From Paenibacillus polygoni (GTDB lineage: Bacteria; Bacillota; Bacilli; Paenibacillales; Paenibacillaceae), in assembly GCF_030263935.1 (NCBI RefSeq), contig NZ_CP127162.1, forward strand, positions 3,915,501-3,979,500: a DNA stretch of 64,000 bases, in the 5' to 3' direction. Position numbers and translations under genes: made by a program. Positions 37,099 to 45,969 of this stretch are shown here, one piece after another. How positions within the stretch are numbered: position 1 is the first letter of the stretch; each line of letters begins with the position of its first letter. The notes beneath the pieces are model-generated. The model did no database searches. It had not been told where the DNA came from and saw nothing but the letters and a program-made list of their open reading frames with translations.

Positions 37099-38877
37099 TT
37101 AATTCTTTTCTGCTTTGACCTTACGTGCCACTCGAATATGAAGTTGTTCGAGTTGTTTCGCATCTACCTCGGAAGGCGCGTTCATCAGCAGATCTGTTGC
37201 GCTTGCTGTTTTCGGGAAAGCAATCGTTTCACGCAAGTTTGTGCGGCCTGCAAGAAGCATAACCAGACGGTCAAATCCAAACGCAATCCCGCCGTGTGGT
37301 GGTGTACCATATTCAAATGCTTCCATCAGATATCCAAACTTATCATTTGCTTCTTCTGGAGATAAGCCAATTGCATTAAACATTTTCTCTTGAACGTCAC
37401 GTTTGTAGATACGCATGGAACCGCCGCCTACTTCATAACCGTTAAGTACAAGGTCATAAGCTTGAGCACGAATCTGACCTGGATCTGTATCGAACAGGTG
37501 AAGGTCTTCGTCTTTTGGACGTGTGAACGGATGGTGTTCCGCTACATAACGTTTTTCATCCTCATCATAGCCGAGGAGTGGGAAGTCTACGACCCAAGCA
37601 AACTTGAATTTGTTGTCATCAATCAGACCCAGATCACGGCCGATTTTCAATCGAAGTGCTCCGAGTACATCCGCTACCACTTTTTTGTTATCCGCGGAGA
37701 ATAACAGCAAGTCTCCATCTTCTGCACCTGTACGTTCTCTAATTGCTTCAATTTCTTCAGGGGACATGAATTTTACAATAGGTCCTTTGAATTCCCCTTC
37801 TTTTACTTGAATCCATGCAAGCCCTTTAGCTCCATAACGAGCTGCATAAGGTCCAAGATCGTCGATCTCTTTACGTGTCCAAGTACCGCAGCCTTTTGCG
37901 TTTAAGCATTTTACTTCTCCGCCTTTTTCAATGACAGAAGCAAATACTTTCACTCCGCTTGTGGATACAATATCATTCATTTCTACCAGTTCCAGTCCGA
38001 AGCGAAGATCTGGTTTATCTGAACCGTATTTGCCCATCGCGTCAGCATACGTAATACGCTGGAAAGGAGTCTCCAGTTCAATTCCTTTGGTTTCACGGAA
38101 CAATTGAACCATGAGTTCTTCCATCATCGGAAGCAGATCATCCTGCTGCAAGAAGGAAGTTTCGATATCGACTTGTGTAAATTCAGGTTGACGGTCCGCA
38201 CGAAGATCTTCGTCACGGAAACAACGAGCGATTTGGTAGTAACGCTCAAGTCCGCTCACCATTAACAGCTGTTTGTAGATTTGTGGAGATTGTGGAAGAG
38301 CGAAGAACTCCCCATCATGCACACGGCTTGGTACCAAGTAGTCACGTGCACCTTCTGGTGAACTTTTCGTCAGAATCGGTGTTTCTACTTCAACGAAGTC
38401 TTGCCCGTCTAAAAAGTCACGGAATACTTTTGCTGCTTTTGAACGCAGTTTAAGCGTTTTTTGCATTTCAGGACGACGAAGGTCCATATAGCGATATTTG
38501 AGTCGCAGAGACTCATCTACTTCAATTCCATCTTCAATGAAAAATGGAGGTGTTTTGGCTGCATTCAGTACTTCAATTTCTGTGATTTGCACTTCAATTT
38601 GCCCTGTCGGCAAGTTTGCGTTAACGGTTTCTTCATCCCGTTTCACTACGGTTCCTGATACGGCAATAACATACTCGGAACGAACGCGATCTGCAATATT
38701 CAGTGCTTCTCCTGAATATGCCGGGTTAAATACAACCTGTACGATACCACTGCGGTCACGCAGGTCAATAAAAAGGACGCCTCCCAAGTCACGGCGAGTT
38801 TGTACCCATCCGTTTAGTGTAACCGTTTGTCCAATATGTTCGGTCGTCAGTGTACCGCAATAATGACTTCTTTTCAT
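37099..38877 (-). CDS. aspS: Aspartyl-tRNA synthetase
   Basis: 592 residues from the ATG at 38877 (AAGGGAG eight nt before); a frame from 38907 lacks a site. It has an N-terminal OB fold for anticodon binding, a class II core with [16 protein letters not shown] (motif 2) and [11 protein letters not shown] (motif 3), and the bacterial-type GAD insertion (about 290-410). It charges tRNA-Asp. In B. subtilis it directly follows hisS. Here 907 bp of repeats intervene. Confidence 0.98.
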   Translation of the reverse strand: MKRSHYCGTLTTEHIGQTVTLNGWVQTRRDLGGVLFIDLRDRSGIVQVVFNPAYSGEALNIADRVRSEYVIAVSGTVVKRDEETVNANLPTGQIEVQITEIEVLNAAKTPPFFIEDGIEVDESLRLKYRYMDLRRPEMQKTLKLRSKAAKVFRDFLDGQDFVEVETPILTKSSPEGARDYLVPSRVHDGEFFALPQSPQIYKQLLMVSGLERYYQIARCFRDEDLRADRQPEFTQVDIETSFLQQDDLLPMMEELMVQLFRETKGIELETPFQRITYADAMGKYGSDKPDLRFGLELVEMNDIVSTSGVKVFASVIEKGGEVKCLNAKGCGTWTRKEIDDLGPYAARYGAKGLAWIQVKEGEFKGPIVKFMSPEEIEAIRERTGAEDGDLLLFSADNKKVVADVLGALRLKIGRDLGLIDDNKFKFAWVVDFPLLGYDEDEKRYVAEHHPFTRPKDEDLHLFDTDPGQIRAQAYDLVLNGYEVGGGSMRIYKRDVQEKMFNAIGLSPEEANDKFGYLMEAFEYGTPPHGGIAFGFDRLVMLLAGRTNLRETIAFPKTASATDLLMNAPSEVDAKQLEQLHIRVARKVKAEKN

Positions 38878-38917
38878 TGTGATTGCTCCCTTATAGTTAT
38901 AATGCACCCACCTAAAT

Positions 38918-39078
38918 CCTCCCTGACAGGGAGGACCCCAGAAGGCGCTGCCCTCTGGACACCCGGAACTAGCGAACTGATCTCAGGTAGTGGATGGTTG
39001 AAAAAACTTACGTTTGTGGAAGGAGTCGCTGCTTGTCTTGCGTACTTGCTTTGCAAATACACAAGACGCAGCTTCCAT
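38918..39078. repeat. Palindrome-rich stretch upstream of aspS
   Basis: Contains CCTCCCTG-A-CAGGGAGG (38918-38934, perfect), a CCAGA...TCTGG hairpin (about 38938-38959), and a longer imperfect hairpin around TTGCTTTGCAA with arms GGAAG...GCTGC...GTCTTG and CAAGACGCAGCTTCC (about 39018-39075). No gene is supported. It leads into the tandem array. Confidence 0.6.
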
Positions 39079-39162
39079 GCGCTGAATACGCCTTCGGCTG
39101 GTACACTGCTCAGCTTTGCTCGAGCCGCGGTAAAACTATCTAAAAGAGTTTAAAACCCCTGT

Positions 39163-39772
39163 AGCCTTCGGCGTGTTCTGCCCTGCTTCGCTTGGGGCAG
39201 TTAGGGCAAGTGATTCAAACCTTTTTAGCCTGCGGCGTGTCCTGCTCTGCTTCGCTTAGGGCAGTAAGGGCAAGTGTTTTAGACCTTTAGCCTGCGGCGT
39301 GCTCTGCCCTGCTTCGCTTGGAGCAGTTAAGGCAAGTGACTTAGACCTTTAGCCTGCGGCGTGCTCTGCCCCTGCTTCGCTTGAGGCAGTAAAGGCAAGT
39401 GACTTAGACCTTTAGCCTGCGGCGTGCTCTGCCCCTGCTTCGCTTGAGGCAGTAAGGGCAAGTGACTTAGACCTTTAGCCTGCGGCGTGTGCTGCCCTGC
39501 TTCGCTTGGGGCAGTAAGAGCAAGTGACTTAGACCTTTAGCCTGCGGCGTGCTCTGCCCTGCTTCACTTGGAGCAGTAAGGGCAAGTGATTCAGACCTTT
39601 AGCCTGCGGCATGCTCTGCCCTGCTTCGCTTGGGGCAGTGAAGATCAAGTGACTTAGACCTTTAGCCTGCGGCGTGTTCTGCCCTGCTTCGCTTGGGGCA
39701 GTAAAGGCAAGTGATTCAGATCTTTAGCCTGCGGCGTGCTCTGCCCTGCATCGCATAGGGCTGTATATAAAG
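39163..39772. repeat. Tandem array of ten ~62-bp units between hisS and aspS
   Basis: Unit starts (AGCC-TGCGGCGTG) at 39163, 39227, 39289, 39351, 39414, 39477, 39539, 39601, 39664 and 39725; spacing 61-64 bp, the last unit truncated. Each unit holds an inverted repeat CTGCCC...GGGCAG around TGCTTCGCTT, then a (G)GCAAGTGA(C/T)T(T/C)AGACC link. GCTTCGC (GCGAAGC on the other strand) survives in eight units. Lengths are not multiples of three and no long frame crosses it, so it is not coding. Confidence 0.95.
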
Positions 39773-39784
39773 TTGTTGTAACTT

Positions 39785-41029
39785 CTAACGTAATACGGAT
39801 TCGATATCTGTTAGTTTTACAACTTGTTGCTCACCGGTTTCCATCGACTTGATCGCAATTTCTCCGCGCTCAAGTTCGTCATCACCAAGAATAGCAGTGT
39901 AACGTGCTTTTAAGCGATCGGCAGATTTCATTTGAGCTTTCATTTTACGCCCCAAATAATCTCGTTCTGCACTGAAACCTGCTTGACGCAGTTTGAAGAT
40001 TTGTTTCCCTACTTCAAGCTCAGCAGCCTCGCCTAAAGCTACAAAATAAACATCAAGTGGTTTAACCGCCTGCAAATCTACTCCCTGTTTATCTAGGATA
40101 AGTATGATTCTTTCCAGTCCGATACCAAAACCAATACCTGGCTGATCGGGACCTCCTATACCAGCCACCAGACCGTTATATCTTCCGCCTCCGCCAATGG
40201 TATCAATCGCCCCAATTCCTTCGGCTTTCAGTTCAAACGCCGTCATGGTGTAGTAATCTAAACCTCTTACTAAACGGTGATTGAGTGTATATGGAATCTC
40301 GATTTCATCCAAGTATTGTTGCACTTTTTTGAAATGAGTCATTTCCTCTTCAGTAAGACTATCTAAAATAGAAGGTGCATCTGTAAATTTATCCTGATCC
40401 ACTTTGCAATCCAGGACACGAAGCGGGTTACGCTCCATCCGAGATTGACAATCCTTACACAAGGTATCTCTCATTGGATTAAGGAAGCCAAGCAAAGTCT
40501 CACGATACGCAGCGCGGCTCTCTGCATTTCCTACAGAGTTTAGCTCTACGCTAACGCCCTGAAGTCCAAGTTCACGGCAGAACTGATATCCAAGCGCAAT
40601 AACCTCTGCATCAATCGCAGGATCTACCGCTCCGAACACCTCAACACCAAACTGGTGAAATTGACGCTGGCGGCCCGCTTGCGGACGCTCATAACGGAAC
40701 ATAGGTCCGGTGTAATACAATTTGGTTACATCCGGTTCTCCATATAACTTGTTCTCTACATAAGAACGAACGACACCCGCTGTTCCTTCGGGACGAAGTG
40801 TCATACTGCGATCCCCTTTATCACGGAACGTGTACATTTCTTTTTCAACAATATCCGTTGTTTCTCCCACTCCACGTTCGAACAAGTTCGTTTGTTCAAA
40901 AATCGGAGTACGAATTTCGCGGTAGTTAAACCGTCTGCAGAGATCCCTTGCTTTCTCTTCGACATACTGCCACTTTTCTACGACACCTGGTAACAAATCC
41001 TGAGTTCCTGTCGGTTTTTGAAAAGCCAT
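39785..41029 (-). CDS. hisS: Histidyl-tRNA synthetase
   Basis: 414 residues from the ATG at 41029 (GGAGG seven nt before). It is a class II enzyme with motif 2 [21 protein letters not shown], histidine-binding LVRGLDYYT and GGGGRYNGL, motif 3 [13 protein letters not shown], and a C-terminal anticodon domain. It charges tRNA-His. It is controlled by a T-box leader and heads the hisS-aspS-tcdA unit, although a repeat array lies between hisS and aspS. Confidence 0.98.
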   Translation of the reverse strand: MAFQKPTGTQDLLPGVVEKWQYVEEKARDLCRRFNYREIRTPIFEQTNLFERGVGETTDIVEKEMYTFRDKGDRSMTLRPEGTAGVVRSYVENKLYGEPDVTKLYYTGPMFRYERPQAGRQRQFHQFGVEVFGAVDPAIDAEVIALGYQFCRELGLQGVSVELNSVGNAESRAAYRETLLGFLNPMRDTLCKDCQSRMERNPLRVLDCKVDQDKFTDAPSILDSLTEEEMTHFKKVQQYLDEIEIPYTLNHRLVRGLDYYTMTAFELKAEGIGAIDTIGGGGRYNGLVAGIGGPDQPGIGFGIGLERIILILDKQGVDLQAVKPLDVYFVALGEAAELEVGKQIFKLRQAGFSAERDYLGRKMKAQMKSADRLKARYTAILGDDELERGEIAIKSMETGEQQVVKLTDIESVLR

Positions 41030-41069
41030 TCTCATCCCTCCACTGCATCCTAATCAATCTTTATACAAC

Positions 41070-41417
41070 AAAAAAATCCCTCGCACTGTTTCATTACTGA
41101 AACAGGGACGAGAGATTGCTGAATCGCAAGAATCTACCGTGGTACCACCCACATTTCGAAAGATGACCTATTACATACTCTTTATACAGGCATGAACAAA
41201 ACCAGCCATTGCTTTCGCTTCAACGTGTAACGCTCGTCAGCGCGTAATGGCTACTCAAACAAAAACCCATCTAGGATTCTTTCTTTCGCCACTCGTTCTC
41301 GAGGAAGTCATTCGTCCGGTCATCATGAGAATCCTTCCAGCCAAAGGGATTCATCTCTAGGCATGTGGGGCACGGAGTACTTGGTCCTGTCATCGAATCA
41401 TTTATATTACCTATTAT
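41070..41417 (-). ncRNA. T-box riboswitch leader of hisS(-aspS)
   Basis: Minus strand. T-box TGGGTGGTACCACGGT at 41136-41151, then a terminator whose arms hold CCCTGTTTCA and TGAAACAG, ending in T7 (about 41070-41113). Stem I includes AGTA and a base ATTCG/CGAAT. The specifier side reads CATGATGACCGG, which contains CAT (His), GAT and GAC (Asp) triplets; I cannot decide which is used. Confidence 0.93.
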
Positions 41418-41423
41418 TGTTCG

Positions 41424-41452
41424 ATTGTAATGAACCCATACCTCAAAGTCAA
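41424..41452 (-). promoter_or_regulatory. Sigma-A promoter of the hisS T-box RNA
   Basis: Minus strand TTGACT (41447-41452), 17-bp spacer, TACAAT (41424-41429), just upstream of the T-box fold. Confidence 0.88.
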
Positions 41453-41514
41453 GCATTTCACATCATAAATTTACACCACAGGTGAGAGATATCCATTTTA
41501 AAACTCCTTATGAT

Positions 41515-41547
41515 GTTGATCAATTAAAAATATTGTGTTGATCAATT
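41515..41547. promoter_or_regulatory. Two copies of palindromic GTTGATCAATT
   Basis: GTTGATCAATT at 41515-41525 and 41537-41547, 22 bp apart, i.e. about two helical turns; each contains the palindrome TTGATCAA. They lie 63-95 bp upstream of the hisS -35 and just past the candidate sRNA terminator. Confidence 0.4.
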
Positions 41548-41559
41548 TTAAAAAAGACA

Positions 41560-41657
41560 GAAAAAAACCTACAAAAACGGTTTGTAGGTTAAAAGAAAAA
41601 TATATTAAAAAAGGGGGTCATGCTGTTATTATAAACAGCACATATTAACGAACGATG
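41560..41657 (-). ncRNA. Candidate small regulatory RNA with C-rich anti-SD segment
   Basis: Minus strand, about 95-100 nt. A 7-bp hairpin TGCTGTT/AACAGCA (41621-41640) is followed by an unpaired ATGACCCCCTTTTTT (CCCCC at 41613-41617). An intrinsic terminator AACCTACAAA/TTTGTAGGTT (41566-41590) ends in T7. The C-rich part is complementary to a Shine-Dalgarno plus start codon (GGGGGTCAT). No protein frame of useful size is present. A cre-overlapped promoter precedes it. Confidence 0.5.
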
Positions 41658-41663
41658 TTGTTT

Positions 41664-41699
41664 ATATTACAAGTATGTTACAATTGTGAAAGCGCTTCA
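41664..41699 (-). promoter_or_regulatory. Candidate promoter with overlapping cre-like site
   Basis: TGAAAGCGCTTCA (41687-41699) fits the catabolite-responsive element pattern with near-palindromic AAGCGCTT. On the minus strand TTTCAC (41686-41691), 16 bp, TAATAT (41664-41669) would start a transcript near 41657. On the plus strand a TACAAT (41679-41684) also abuts the cre, but no gene follows it. Confidence 0.45.
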
Positions 41700-41753
41700 T
41701 TTGTTTGTCGATTCCTATACCTATCATAAAGATAACCCATAATAAAAATCATA

Positions 41754-41791
41754 ACAAAACAAGAGCCCTTTCCCCTGGGAAAAAGCTCTTG
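41754..41791 (-). terminator. Terminator after the YflT-like gene
   Basis: CAAGAGC pairs with GCTCTTG, extended by TTTTTCCC/GGGGAAAGG, followed on the minus strand by TTTTGTT. Confidence 0.8.
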
Positions 41792-41811
41792 TTGTCTTAA
41801 TAAAATTATTG

Positions 41812-42261
41812 TTATTCAAAAGATTCTACATAACCGCCGTTTTGGCGAATTTTGTTGACTACATCATTATATTCTTCATCGTTCACCTTACAAGAAAGCA
41901 CATACCGGAGGTCGCCAAGATCTGCTGATGATACATCCTCCGCATTTAGAATACCGCCTTCCCGGTTACCGTTGACGTCTGCAGAAACTACTTCCTTAGG
42001 GTCCTCATCTGTAATAACAGGTACGATAGGTAAGCCTTGAGCTGATCCTCCTGTGCCTGTTACCCCAACTCCTCCCGTTCCGCTTGCTGCGCCCGAACCT
42101 GCGCTATTCGGTACGAAGGGGAGTAGGATATGCCTTTCCCTTCCTATTGCAGATTCTAGCGCACCAACCTCAAGCTGTTCTGTCGCATAGACCTGCAGAG
42201 AAGTTCTTGCCCCTTCTGCTTCATCTTCCGTTCTAAAATACGCTTGTATCCTCTTTGACAT
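41812..42261 (-). CDS. General stress protein, YflT/17M domain
   Basis: 149 residues from the ATG at 42261, preceded by AAAGGAGG; the frame extends to 42324 without a site. An N-terminal ferredoxin-like half (RIQAYFRTEDEAEGARTSLQVYATEQLEVG) is joined by a Gly/Ser/Thr-rich linker (about 60-85) to a second small domain (ADLGDLRYVLSCKVNDEEYNDV). This is the heat-induced YflT (GSP17M) arrangement of Bacillales; no biochemical role is known. Confidence 0.75.
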   Translation of the reverse strand: MSKRIQAYFRTEDEAEGARTSLQVYATEQLEVGALESAIGRERHILLPFVPNSAGSGAASGTGGVGVTGTGGSAQGLPIVPVITDEDPKEVVSADVNGNREGGILNAEDVSSADLGDLRYVLSCKVNDEEYNDVVNKIRQNGGYVESFE

Positions 42262-42360
42262 GACAAACCCTCCTTTAGAATGATGTTCCCAGGTAAACTG
42301 ATATTCTTTATTAAATAAAATCATTGAATCAACTTTGTTAGGTATTAAAAATTGATTTGA

Positions 42361-42867
42361 TTAAATCGCTTTTAGAATTTCACGAACAAATGCGGGTTCA
42401 TCTTCTGGTGTACGGGAAGTAATGAAGTTACCATCCACGACTACTTCTTTATCCACGAATGTAGAGCCTGCATTAACCATGTCATCCTTCAGCGGTGGAT
42501 AGGAAGTAATGGTCCGACCGGACAACAGATCTGCACTCGCTAAAATTTGTGGACCATGGCAGATCGCTGCGATTGGTTTTTTCGATTGATTAATTTCTTT
42601 CACAAAATTCAATATGTTCTCATCACCTCTTAGTCCTTCTGGAGAAGAACCGCCTGGAATGACTACGCCATCAAAGTCACTTGCTTTCACATCCGCAATT
42701 GCTTTGTCCACTTTATATTCTGCTTTCTCTTGTTTCCCTTTAACGGTTTTACCTGCTTCAAGTCCGACAATAACGACTTCGTGTCCTGCTTTTTTCACCT
42801 CATCGTAAGGTACCTTCATCTCGGAATCTTCAAATTGGTCTGCTAATAAAAATGCGATTTTACTCAT
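42361..42867 (-). CDS. DJ-1/PfpI family protein (YraA/YfkM-like)
   Basis: 168 residues. The nucleophile elbow is AAICHGPQIL (Cys about 103, His next), with the acidic partner in VVIPGGSSPEGLRGDE. The family includes general stress proteins 18 (YfkM) and YraA of B. subtilis, linked to repair or removal of aldehyde-damaged proteins; older labels call it an intracellular protease. It is upstream of the YflT-like gene on the same strand, so two stress genes sit together. Confidence 0.88.
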   Translation of the reverse strand: MSKIAFLLADQFEDSEMKVPYDEVKKAGHEVVIVGLEAGKTVKGKQEKAEYKVDKAIADVKASDFDGVVIPGGSSPEGLRGDENILNFVKEINQSKKPIAAICHGPQILASADLLSGRTITSYPPLKDDMVNAGSTFVDKEVVVDGNFITSRTPEDEPAFVREILKAI

Positions 42868-42981
42868 CGATATCGTCTCCTTTCTGGCTAATGTGCCTCG
42901 AAATGTAATTACCCTGCTATGCCGTTTTTATAACATGTAGGGTAAAAATACTTGGTCGTATTCTCTTCATAACATTGCACC

Positions 42982-43037
42982 AAAAAAAGCGATCCCCTTG
43001 GTTGACTGAGATTTAACAGCCAATCAGGAGGATCGCA
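42982..43037 (-). terminator. Terminator after the 55-residue gene
   Basis: Minus strand GCGATCC...TTGGCTG pairs with CAGTCAA...GGATCGC and ends in T7; it is 8 nt past the stop codon. Confidence 0.8.
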
Positions 43038-43044
43038 ATAACTT

Positions 43045-43212
43045 CTAAGGACGAGGCATATTTTCTCTCGCCGGTTTATCCAATTGTCTTGTTTCAAAAA
43101 AAGCCGGTAGATTGCTTGATGCCTGCCTGGCAAGGTGCATCGCTTCCGAAACACTGCTCGGCAGAAGTAAAGAGGAGTAACTCATATTCGCTTGTTTAAA
43201 AGATTGACGCAT
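43045..43212 (-). CDS. 55-residue protein of unknown function
   Basis: An ATG at 43212 preceded by GAAGGTG (8 nt) opens 55 codons ending in TAG at 43045, followed at once by a strong terminator. The product begins MRQSFKQANMSYSSLLLPSS, has an amphipathic helix-like middle (VSEAMHLARQASSNLPAFF) and a basic end (RENMPRP). It has a good ribosome site, its own terminator and a possible sporulation promoter. I recognise no family. An overlapping 81-codon frame (42909-43154) lacks these signals. Confidence 0.6.
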   Translation of the reverse strand: MRQSFKQANMSYSSLLLPSSVSEAMHLARQASSNLPAFFETRQLDKPARENMPRP

Positions 43213-43258
43213 AAGAAAAGCACCTTCTTTTTAGCGGATCATTTCAGGTATATCTCCT

Positions 43259-43284
43259 AGTATGTCCAGGTCCTTTTCATATTA
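43259..43284 (-). promoter_or_regulatory. Possible sigma-E-type promoter of the 55-residue gene
   Basis: Minus strand TAATATG (43278-43284), 13 bp, CATACT (43259-43264), about 45 nt before the ATG. It resembles the mother-cell sigma-E pattern ATATT...CATACAAT imperfectly. Confidence 0.3.
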
Positions 43285-43321
43285 GTCAGGGTCGTTCTTT
43301 AAACAAACTTCCAAAGCATTC

Positions 43322-43765
43322 TCACACTTTACTTTCTAGTATCAAAGTAACAGGGCCGTCGTTTGTGAGTGACACATCCATCATAGCTCCGAACTTTCCA
43401 GTCTCCACTCGCAGCCCTTTTTTTCTTAACTGCTCGTTAAAGTATTCATACAATGGTTCAGCTACATCTGGCTTCGCTGCAGCCATGAAGTTTGGTCGTT
43501 TTCCTTTGCGTGTATCTGCGTATAGCGTAAACTGGGAAACTGATAAAATAGCCCCTTGTACATCAAGAACACTGTGATTCATTTTCCCGGATTCGTCTTC
43601 AAAAATACGCAGGCCTGCAATCTTTTCAGCCAAATAATCTGCATCTTTCTCCTCGTCTTCATGAGTAACACCCACAAGAAGCATAAGACCTTGATCAATC
43701 TTGCCAATAATATCGTCGTCCACCGTAACTTTAGCGCTGCTGCAACGCTGGATAATCACTTTCAC
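43322..43765 (-). CDS. dtd: D-aminoacyl-tRNA deacylase
   Basis: 147 residues, standard length. It has the N-terminal [16 protein letters not shown], the catalytic-site motif [18 protein letters not shown] with the key Gln-Phe-Thr, and the C-terminal [16 protein letters not shown] [19 protein letters not shown] with the cis Gly-Pro segment altered to GAMM. It removes D-amino acids (and glycine) from mischarged tRNAs. It lies 26 nt after rel, as in B. subtilis. Confidence 0.95.
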   Translation of the reverse strand: MKVIIQRCSSAKVTVDDDIIGKIDQGLMLLVGVTHEDEEKDADYLAEKIAGLRIFEDESGKMNHSVLDVQGAILSVSQFTLYADTRKGKRPNFMAAAKPDVAEPLYEYFNEQLRKKGLRVETGKFGAMMDVSLTNDGPVTLILESKV

Positions 43766-43791
43766 TATTTACATACCCCTTACCTTACAGC

Positions 43792-45969
43792 CTATTGCAT
43801 AATTCGATGTACGCTATATACGTCCTTCACTCGTTTGATCTTCTCCACAACAGACTGCAGATGATCTGTATTCCGAATGAGAATCGTCATATGCACTTGA
43901 GCCAGTTTGTTCTTATCTGTTCTGCCTGTAACCGCAGAAATATTCGTCTTGCTTTCAGAAACAGCTTGAAGCACCTCATTAAGCAAACCATTCCGATCAT
44001 GTCCCGTTATTTCAATATCGACACTGTAGTTTGCTGTTTCACTTTCGACTTCCCACTCCACTTCAATCACGCGGGCTGCTTCTTCCTCTTGTCCATCGAC
44101 AGACGGCAGGTTAGGGCAGTCCGTTCTGTGCACCGATACACCGCGTCCGCGTGTAACATAGCCGACGATTTCATCTCCAGGTACAGGATTACAGCATCTG
44201 GCGAAGCGTACGAGTAAATTGTCTATTCCCTTCACGCGCACACCGTTGGTATGCTGTACTTTGCGCTCAGGTGCTACTTTGATTTCTTTCCGTTCCGTAG
44301 TGAGTTCCAGAAGATTTGTTTCTTCTTGCTCCTTACGAAGTTTCTCAGTAAGTCGTGTGACGATTTGAGATGCGGTAATACCGCTAAATCCAATCGCACA
44401 TAACATATCATCGATATCATTAAAAGCAAACCGCTTAGCTACTTCTTGAAGTTTGTCGTCTGTCAGCCACTGAGAAGGTTCAAGACTGAGACGTTTCATT
44501 TCGCGTTCTAAGCTCTCTCGGCCTTTTTCAACATTTTCTTCGCGTTTTTCTTTCTTGTACCATTGCTTAATTTTGCTGCGTGCATGAGAAGATTGCGCAA
44601 TTTTCAGCCAATCTCGGCTCGGACCATATGAATGCTTGGAAGTCAAAATCTCTACGATATCCCCGGTTTTCAGCTGATAATCCAGCGGAACAATTCGGCC
44701 GTTCACTTTTGCTCCAATGGTGCGATTACCGACCTCTGTATGGATCCGGTAAGCAAAGTCCAGCGGTACCGATCCTGCCGGAAGCTCAATGACCTCACCT
44801 TTTGGCGTAAAGACAAACACCAAATCAGAGAAGAAATCCATTTTAAGTGACTCAACGAATTCTGAGGCATCTTTTGCTTCATTCTGCAGTTCAAGAATTT
44901 CCCGGAAGAAAGTGATGCTGTCTTCCAGATTATTTGCTCCGCCCTCTTTATAAGCCCAGTGAGCAGCAATACCAAATTCAGCAGTACGGTGCATATCCCA
45001 AGTACGAATTTGAACCTCTGTAGGCTCACCATTTGGTCCAACAACCGTCGTATGAAGCGACTGGTACATATTTGCTTTTGGCATCGCAATATAATCTTTA
45101 AATCTGCCTGGCATCGGCTTCCATAAGGTATGGATAATACCTAAGGTTGCATAACAGTCCTTAATATTATCGACGATAATACGAATAGCAAGCAGGTCAT
45201 AAATCTCATTAAACTGCTTGTTTTTTGTCGTCATTTTCTTATAAACACTATAGATATGTTTGGGTCTTCCTGAAAGATCCGCCTGGATCCCCATTTCTCC
45301 CAATTTCTCATTTATTCGGTCAATAACGTTATCAATATAAAGCTCACGCTCAGCCCGTTTCTTATGCATCAGGTTCGCAATCCGGTAATATTGCTGCGGG
45401 TTCAGATATCGTAAAGCGATATCCTCCATCTCCCATTTAATCGCAGAAATACCTAACCGATTAGCAATAGGACAGAAAATTTCCAAGGTCTCATACGAAA
45501 TACGACGTTGGCTTTCTTCTGACTGATATTTAAGAGTCCGCATATTATGAAGACGATCCGCAAGTTTAATCACAATGACGCGAATATCTTGTGCCATCGC
45601 TATAAACATCTTACGGTAGTTCTCGTTTTGCTGCTCTTCCTTTGAACGGAACTTAATTCGCTCAAGCTTCGTTAATCCATCGACCAGCATGGCACACGTC
45701 TCGCCAAATTTCTTTCTGATTTCATCCAGAGGAACTGTAGTATCTTCTACAACATCATGAAGCAGGGCAGCAATAATTGATATGCTGTCCATCTGCATAT
45801 TCACCACGATGTCTGCCACCGCCAGCGGATGCAATATATACGGTTCACCTGATTTGCGCATCTGTCCGTGATGGGCTTCTTCAGCAAAGTCATAAGCCTC
45901 ACGGATCAGGGTAAGCTCAGGTTCTTTGATATAGGCTCCAGCCTTCTCCAGTAATTGCTCTATGCCCAT
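43792..45969 (-). CDS. relA: Bifunctional (p)ppGpp synthetase/hydrolase Rel
   Basis: 725 residues. The HD hydrolase domain has HDVVEDTTV; the synthetase domain has YQSLHTTVVGP and AEFGIAAHWAYKEG; then come TGS (FVFTPKGEVIELPAG), a helical/zinc-finger region (RFARCCNPVPGDEIVGYVTRGRGVSVHR) and a C-terminal ACT domain. Both catalytic sites look intact, so it both makes and breaks the alarmone in response to uncharged tRNA on ribosomes. It is first in rel-dtd, with a good promoter upstream. Confidence 0.97.
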   Translation of the reverse strand: MGIEQLLEKAGAYIKEPELTLIREAYDFAEEAHHGQMRKSGEPYILHPLAVADIVVNMQMDSISIIAALLHDVVEDTTVPLDEIRKKFGETCAMLVDGLTKLERIKFRSKEEQQNENYRKMFIAMAQDIRVIVIKLADRLHNMRTLKYQSEESQRRISYETLEIFCPIANRLGISAIKWEMEDIALRYLNPQQYYRIANLMHKKRAERELYIDNVIDRINEKLGEMGIQADLSGRPKHIYSVYKKMTTKNKQFNEIYDLLAIRIIVDNIKDCYATLGIIHTLWKPMPGRFKDYIAMPKANMYQSLHTTVVGPNGEPTEVQIRTWDMHRTAEFGIAAHWAYKEGGANNLEDSITFFREILELQNEAKDASEFVESLKMDFFSDLVFVFTPKGEVIELPAGSVPLDFAYRIHTEVGNRTIGAKVNGRIVPLDYQLKTGDIVEILTSKHSYGPSRDWLKIAQSSHARSKIKQWYKKEKREENVEKGRESLEREMKRLSLEPSQWLTDDKLQEVAKRFAFNDIDDMLCAIGFSGITASQIVTRLTEKLRKEQEETNLLELTTERKEIKVAPERKVQHTNGVRVKGIDNLLVRFARCCNPVPGDEIVGYVTRGRGVSVHRTDCPNLPSVDGQEEEAARVIEVEWEVESETANYSVDIEITGHDRNGLLNEVLQAVSESKTNISAVTGRTDKNKLAQVHMTILIRNTDHLQSVVEKIKRVKDVYSVHRIMQ

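Noticed and set aside
38827..39153. 108-codon plus-strand ORF across the aspS start and palindromes
   Set aside because: It overlaps aspS antisense, has no ribosome site and runs through hairpin repeats.
39163..39772. CRISPR array
   Set aside because: Units are contiguous 61-64-bp copies alike over their whole length, with no unique spacers and no cas genes. It is a tandem repeat.
42909..43154. 81-codon minus-strand ORF
   Set aside because: It overlaps the terminator and the 55-residue gene in another frame; no ribosome site.
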